Positions 58,955-64,000 of a DNA stretch of 64,000 nt are shown in pieces (the stretch's first letter is position 1; each line of letters begins with the position of its first letter). The position numbers and the translations under genes are program-made. The notes under the pieces were generated by a model, which was given only the letters and a program-made list of their open reading frames with translations, did not search any database and was not told where the DNA came from. Source of the DNA: Siderastrea radians (lineage: Eukaryota; Cnidaria; Anthozoa; Scleractinia; Rhizangiidae); contig OZ024887.1 in the NCBI GenBank assembly GCA_964017195.1, positions 64,549,811 to 64,613,810 of the forward strand, read 5' to 3'.

Positions 58955-60502
58955 TGCGGCGGATAACCAGAACTGGGTATATGATTTCCTGCTATCTGAT
59001 TGGCTCACACAAAACCAAAACATTGTCTAGACCGCGAAAGGACTAGGCTCGAGTGAAATGGCGAGTGTGAAAGTCGAACGAGATGAAGTCTTATGTCGTA
59101 TGTCGAAGGAATCCCAATTTGTCGATCTCTGGAGGCTCTGTATAATTCAAGCCATTAGTCGTTTGCCTAGGATTTGCTTTATTCATTTAAACACTGCAAT
59201 TTTGTCCTGGATTTGTCGATCGCTCATAATAACCCTATTTTCGGTTAGCCTGTGTACAGCCGTCCGCGTCGGGAAAAGATTTTTTTGAGGGGACAGAGAC
59301 GGCTGCATCGGTTCGTGAAATCCGGATTATCTGGACATAGAAAAGCCTGTCGACGGTTTTTGTCACACGAGGATCGTCCCTCGACTTAGGACAGCCGACG
59401 CATCGTGAACGCTCGCTTAGAGCCGGTATGCATGTCATACCGTAAACATTGGCGCTCCGGCTTTGATTGCGCCGATCAGGCTTTTGCGATATAACATCTC
59501 GCCAGAATACTGTTTCAACATCACTATCACAAGTACCAGATTGTTCAGAAGACATTGTTTCACGTGTTCGCGGAGTGACTAATAATAAGAATAACAGACA
59601 TTCCTCCCAATTTCGTGACAATTTCGTGTGAAAATAAGATTCACATAATTATTCACTTTTCCTTTCCTCGAATCGGAGTGATAGATTGTATTCGCTTGGA
59701 TGTCAGAATAAAATCCACAGCATTGGGAACTTTTATTAGCAGTAATGTAAATATGTTTCAACATGTGTAATGGGGAGTATATTTCTTTGCTGCTAAAAAG
59801 TGTTTATATCTTGAGTACAAGCTGAACAGGCTGAAGGTTTCTAAACGTCTAGTATTTATAGTAACTCCATTAAAGCATTTAACATCGCTCATTCAGCAGT
59901 CATTTTATTACGGTATTTGATAATGTTAGAACTTAGAACTTCTTTGTCCTTGTTCCTCTATCAATGCTTTCTTGTCATAACCTACAGAAAAAATAATAAT
60001 AAACACAGCATGAAATCGGGTCCACAGCACGGTCTGCGTGATCGGTCAACGAGAAACACATCTGGCGAAGTACATTATTGCATCTTCAAAAGCCTTGGAC
60101 CCAGCGACGCAGTCAGGGACCCACACAAAAATAACACCATGTAAAAGCAAATTTCATACACATTAACGACATATTTTTTTCACAAAGGACAAAAAATGCT
60201 ACGTACCTGATTTTTCCATTTATGTGGCGTCCTGTCGAGTCGAAAACAGAGCAAAAAAAGCACAAAATGGCACGGTTTCGGCCTCCCAACTCGTGAAAGC
60301 TTCGCAAAATGCCATTTTCTTCTCCACTCAACAAATCTCTATTGTTCTATTGTATTGTGTGCAAAGCCTTGTGGGAAAAGGCCGCTTTTTGGCCACAAAA
60401 AGAGCTCAGAAAAGAGTATGTATAGTGTGCCTAGCTTCGGCGGCCATATTGCCATTTCTCGTGACGTCACCAGATATCCAATTCTGGTTATCCGCCGCAC
60501 TG
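58952..60502. mobile_element. 1.55-kb hAT-like non-autonomous DNA element
   Basis: Starts CAGTGCGGCGGATAACCAG and ends with the inverse CTGGTTATCCGCCGCACTG. The CAGTG start fits hAT ends. TTATTATT flanks both sides and could be an 8-bp duplication, although the left side is a TTA microsatellite. Interior frames (plus 59058-59288; minus 59235-59621 with MSSEQSGTCDSDVE) show no transposase signature. Confidence 0.6.
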
Positions 60503-60854
60503 TTATTATTATTATGTACAATACTTGGCACATCATACTTGCCCTCGAGGCTACGCTTCTCGGCCAACTGTGCATTTTTCGGTCAAGCTGTCAGTCGCGG
60601 GAATTATCATCCAATATAGAAGCCACCTGATTGGGGTTTATTAAAATGGCGGATCTAGGAAGAGGGTCCAAAAGAGGGTTCGGATATCCTCCCCACTCCT
60701 TTAAGCTTCTACTTTGAAATAGTCAAATGCATTGAGAAAAAAAAAACTTTCAACAAAACAGCGCAGGCCAGTACGAAAAATTTACCACGAAAGTATCCAC
60801 TGTTTTCAGTTTGTTAAGCTGAGCTATCACCTTATGATCTTTGGTTTTGAAATA

Positions 60855-60900
60855 CAGTGGAACCCTGATATAACGAACCCCTATATAACGAACGATACTT
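60855..60900 (+). repeat. Tigger/pogo-like terminal fragment
   Basis: CAGTGGAACCCTGATATAAC followed by a second TATAACGAAC, a typical Tigger-type end. It is cut off where the LINE begins near 60900. Confidence 0.4.
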
Positions 60901-62880
60901 ATCAGTCCAGTAATCGGCCCGCTGCTTTTTGTTCTAGCAGTTGAAATCTTAGCCTCTAAAGTGAGACATGACGAATTTTGTCGAGGCATTAATCTTCCTG
61001 ACAATAAAGAATCTAAAATATCTCAGTTTGCAGATGACACCACCTTCATAGTCTATGACATTGATTCCCTATCGGCAGCTATTCCAATAATCAACTCCTT
61101 TAGTAAAATCTCAGGACTTGCTTTAGATCAAAAGAAAACTAAAGCGCTATGGATTGGTTCTAATAAACAAAATAAAAATAGACCTTTGGGATTTGAATGT
61201 CCAAGTGAACCACTGAGATTTCTGGGCACATATCTCTCCCATAAAGAAGAAGAAAATATTAAGAAAACCTTTTCAATTAAAATTCAAAAAATGGAGACCA
61301 AGCTGAACTTGTGGTTAACGAGAGACCTAACTCTTTTCGGGAGAACAATGTTGACGAAATCTTTGGGAATTTCTCAGCTTATATATTTACTCTGCTTCAA
61401 TGCTTTCTGTTCCAGAGCCAGTGATTAATCAAACACAAGGAAAACTCTTTACTTTTTTTGTGGAGAAATAAAAAGGACAGAATTAAAAGGCAAGCGCTCT
61501 ATCAACCTTTGGCTAAGGGAGGATTGAGCTTTCCCTGTTTTAGAACGGCTGTAAAAGCCTTACGCCTTTCCTGGATTGGAAAAATATTGTCCAACCGGCT
61601 AATGATAATTGGAAGGCAATTCCTAATCATTACCTTATGACATTAAATACTTGGATAACCGACTTCCTAGCTTTTACCGTGAGCTTCTCCGGTTTTTTCA
61701 TGAACCACGTATAGTCAGTGTGAGTCCCCTCTTAAAAGAGATTTTGTCTTATGGAACAATAAGGAGATTCTCAGTTGACAAGAAGCCAGTATTCTGGAAA
61801 CCTTGGTATGACAAAAAGATCTTCTTTATTAAGGACTTGCTAACTTACTCAGGAGACTTCCTCTCTTTCAATCAATTTAAAGAAAAATACAACATCGATT
61901 ATCTCAGCAATCCCAAGTATTCTTAAACAGAAATCTGTTGAACAGGGCAATTGTCAAATGAATAAACGTTTAACGAAGAACACTTTCTTTCTCTCGGAAA
62001 ATAAATTAATCAATTTCGATGAATTTCGATGTAAACAGTATTATGAATTGTTTATCGAAAGCTCTGTGTGCGTGCCTACTGCAATTAGTTCTTGGGGGAA
62101 AAACCATCCAGTCATTGCCAATTCGTGGGAATCTGCTGTTGCTAGTACTTATTACCTCCGATAACAAGCTGCGGCAGTTTTCTTTTAAATTACTTCACCG
62201 TGTCCTCGTAACCAAAAAAGAACTAAAGATATTTGGAATTGCAAATGATGAAAAATGTGAAATGTGCAATGGGTTGGACTCCATAGAGCACACCTTCTTA
62301 GATTGTCCGGAAGTTTTAAAACTGTTAGACGCCTCTTTACAGTGGTTCAGCAATCGCCATAGCACTGTTTTGACCATCTCGCCTTATGATGTGATTCTAA
62401 ATCAAGTACCGACATCTCTTCAGCTGTCTTTTCACTTAAAGAAAAAATTGCGTCTCCTGACCTGCTGCAAGTCAAACATTACTTTTACACCTGCAAAGCC
62501 TTACAGACATCAGTAAATTGTTATGAGTTTTTTCATAAATTAACTTTACAGTTTAAAGAAAAAAACTTCTCTAGTATTAACCCGACTACTTCCAAAATCT
62601 AATCCCGCTCCACACTTAAGCCTCTGTACAGTTCTCTTTTTTCCTTTGATCCGCTCCTTGTTGTTATCGCGGCTATACTTCTTTTTCTTTCCCCTTTTCC
62701 GTTTTCCGGTTGTGTGTGTTTGTACCCATTTTTCCTCATGTGTAATGATAATTGACAAATAACTGTGATTAATTAGTAAATTGTGAAGTCTTGTTATTGT
62801 AAAATGGATGTAATCAAATGGTAAATTGTAATCCAAAGAAATTGTTAATTAATTAGTAGCCATCAAACCTGTGTAAAATA
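60901..62880 (+). mobile_element. 5'-truncated, frameshifted LINE (L1/Tx1-like) retrotransposon
   Basis: Begins inside the reverse transcriptase: GPLLFVLAVEILASKVRHD, then the catalytic ISQFADDTTFIV (FADD form of the YxDD box), SGLALDQKKTKALWIGS and LRFLGTYLSHKEEE, typical of the RT and thumb of L1/Tx1-type LINEs. The remainder (to about 62516) encodes the usual C-terminal part (KGGLSFPCFRTAVKALRLSW, DNRLPSFYRELL) in several frames with stops, ending in a cysteine/histidine knuckle CEMCNGLDSIEHTFLDC. About 350 bases of 3' UTR-like sequence follow. Dead copy. Confidence 0.85.
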
Positions 62881-63263
62881 GTGACAAGAGGAATGCAATA
62901 AACTGTCGCACAAATTACAAAAAATATATCCCACTGTAACAACTTAAAGTACAAATTGCCATTTGCTTCCTTCCTATCAAACATGCCCCTGTATTAACTT
63001 ACCCTTTCACTGCCCGAGTCAATTATGGAGACATGTCATGTTGTTCTAACTTTTGAGTCTGTGAACGAAATCCTATAGTGTGACCATTCAAATGAAATCT
63101 CTTTGGCACTACTTTCGCATGGTACTACTTGTTTTGGCGGATTTGAAAAAAATTATATTTGAGGTTTTTCTTGAATTTTTACTTTGGCCACTACAGAGTG
63201 AAAGGGCTTACATTCTGCTAGCAGGGCTTGCAATTACTCAAATCCAAGAATGGTCAGCGGATA
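62881..63263. other. Short intergenic stretch between LINE and ligand gene 3
   Basis: 3' flank of the minus-strand gene 3. No clear AATAAA on the minus strand close to the stop. Confidence 0.4.
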
Positions 63264-64000
63264 CTACTTAATAAATGCTATTTGACATTCACAGCAGCTA
63301 CGAATCTTCTGCGTGTATGGTTCCCATACTTGCTTAAAGGCTTTGGGAAACTTGTCAGGATCGGGGGAAGGGACCTCAACGTACTTTTCTGTTCTCACTA
63401 GAAAATCCACAAAAAGAAACCGCTGAACACACATCCCCTGATTCCTGTGACAGCCTACGCTTTGCTTCATTACACTGGGTTTTTCAGAATCGCAAGCAAC
63501 TTCGTTGATATACCGCGGAAAGCGATCGGAATTTAGCTGAGAAACTTTCTGACATTCGCTACATAAGCGGTAGCAGCCTTGTTCGGTTTGTTCACCAGAA
63601 TAAACACAACGGGTATTCTTAGAACTTACTATGTTGTTACCAAGGTCTGCATCCCGTGATGCAGACTTAGGATTGCGTGACTCATCCTTTGTATTGTGTG
63701 ACACCATCTTCAGATCGCGTGGCGCAGACTTCGAATCTCTTGTCACTGCAGAAGAGAAGTAACTCCATATAATAGGAAATGGCTTTGCTCTTTCTTTCTG
63801 TGGGGTAACGGTCGCCTTAAGACCTGGAAGTAAATTGGCAAATTTGTCTGCTTCGTCTTTAGTCACCGCCGCGTAATACTTATTTAAGCCTCCGACGTCT
63901 TTTAGTTGCTTTTTGAGCTCTTGCTCTGTGGGAACCAAACACAAAACTGGGCCAATACTGGTCGGGACAGTATCTTTTCCCGTGCAGGGATGACGCCCAT
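63264..64000 (-). CDS. Secreted cystine-knot ligand candidate 3, partial at right edge
   Basis: Open frame on the minus strand from the window edge to TAG (complement of 63264-63266). The TTG at 63944 is not a start; the frame continues to the edge as HPCTGKDTVPTS, aligning with HPC...CLVP of paralogue 2, so signal peptide and start lie outside. Shared blocks are CLVPTEQELKKQ, GGLNKYYAAVTKDEADKF, DRFPRYINEVAC, MCVQRF, DFLVRTEKY, SPDP and VWEPYTQKIRSCCECQ. The ligand region has ten cysteines, one more than paralogue 2. The linker before it carries RDSKSAPRD and RNPKSASRD imperfect repeats instead of a clear RxxR convertase site. Same predicted class: Trunk/PTTH/noggin-like secreted protein. 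Opposite orientation to the other two. Confidence 0.8.
   Translation of the reverse strand, partial: GRHPCTGKDTVPTSIGPVLCLVPTEQELKKQLKDVGGLNKYYAAVTKDEADKFANLLPGLKATVTPQKERAKPFPIIWSYFSSAVTRDSKSAPRDLKMVSHNTKDESRNPKSASRDADLGNNIVSSKNTRCVYSGEQTEQGCYRLCSECQKVSQLNSDRFPRYINEVACDSEKPSVMKQSVGCHRNQGMCVQRFLFVDFLVRTEKYVEVPSPDPDKFPKAFKQVWEPYTQKIRSCCECQIAFIK

Overview
This is eukaryotic, intron-containing, AT-rich DNA with very few genes and many transposable elements. The content (Penelope-like retroelement, tRNA-derived SINEs, a G2/M-type HECT ligase next to an integrase-core gene, foldback elements) points to a cnidarian, most likely an anthozoan such as a stony coral. That is an inference from repeat and gene style; no diagnostic marker gene is present. 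Two 200-base runs of N (8101-8300 and 44301-44500) are scaffold gaps.

Layout. 1-5270: no convincing gene. 5271-9143: a foldback MITE, then a TIR element (6243-8097) interrupted by a head-to-head pair of truncated Penelope-like copies with a 13-bp target duplication, then a 20-bp minisatellite. 9265-11051: a zinc-ribbon/integrase-core gene broken by two frameshifts, convergent with a HECT E3 ubiquitin ligase gene (13842-11876, minus). 14-26 kb: repeats, including two large foldback elements (15.0-16.9 kb and 24.45-26.1 kb), several MITEs and a G-rich minisatellite, with one possible terminal exon on the minus strand at 19.2-19.3 kb. 26.1-30.8 kb: nothing recognised. 35.8-38.9 kb: a TTAA-flanked DNA transposon. 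40.4-43.5 kb: a 70-bp satellite. 44-51 kb: palindromic repeat clusters, a MITE and weak exon-like segments. 56-63 kb: SINE, hAT-like element and a decayed LINE.

The main finding is three paralogous genes for secreted cysteine-rich proteins: 30869-33055 (+), 52623-55397 (+) and 63264 to beyond the right edge (-). Each has a pro-region beginning with a conserved HPC...C segment and a C-terminal domain with CxxC, an FP-x-YINE-x-x-C stretch and a terminal CxC or CCxC. That spacing resembles the Trunk/PTTH/noggin group of cystine-knot ligands. In the two complete genes the first codons lie on a tiny exon that joins in phase 0 to the rest of the signal peptide, and basic convertase-type sites separate pro-region from ligand domain. 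They look like a locally duplicated and diverging family of secreted signalling ligands.

The integrase and HECT genes do not form an obvious pathway with these ligands. They are convergent, and both have a phase-1 intron at their 5' ends, so they may belong to one mobile or TE-associated unit, but no terminal repeats around the pair were found.
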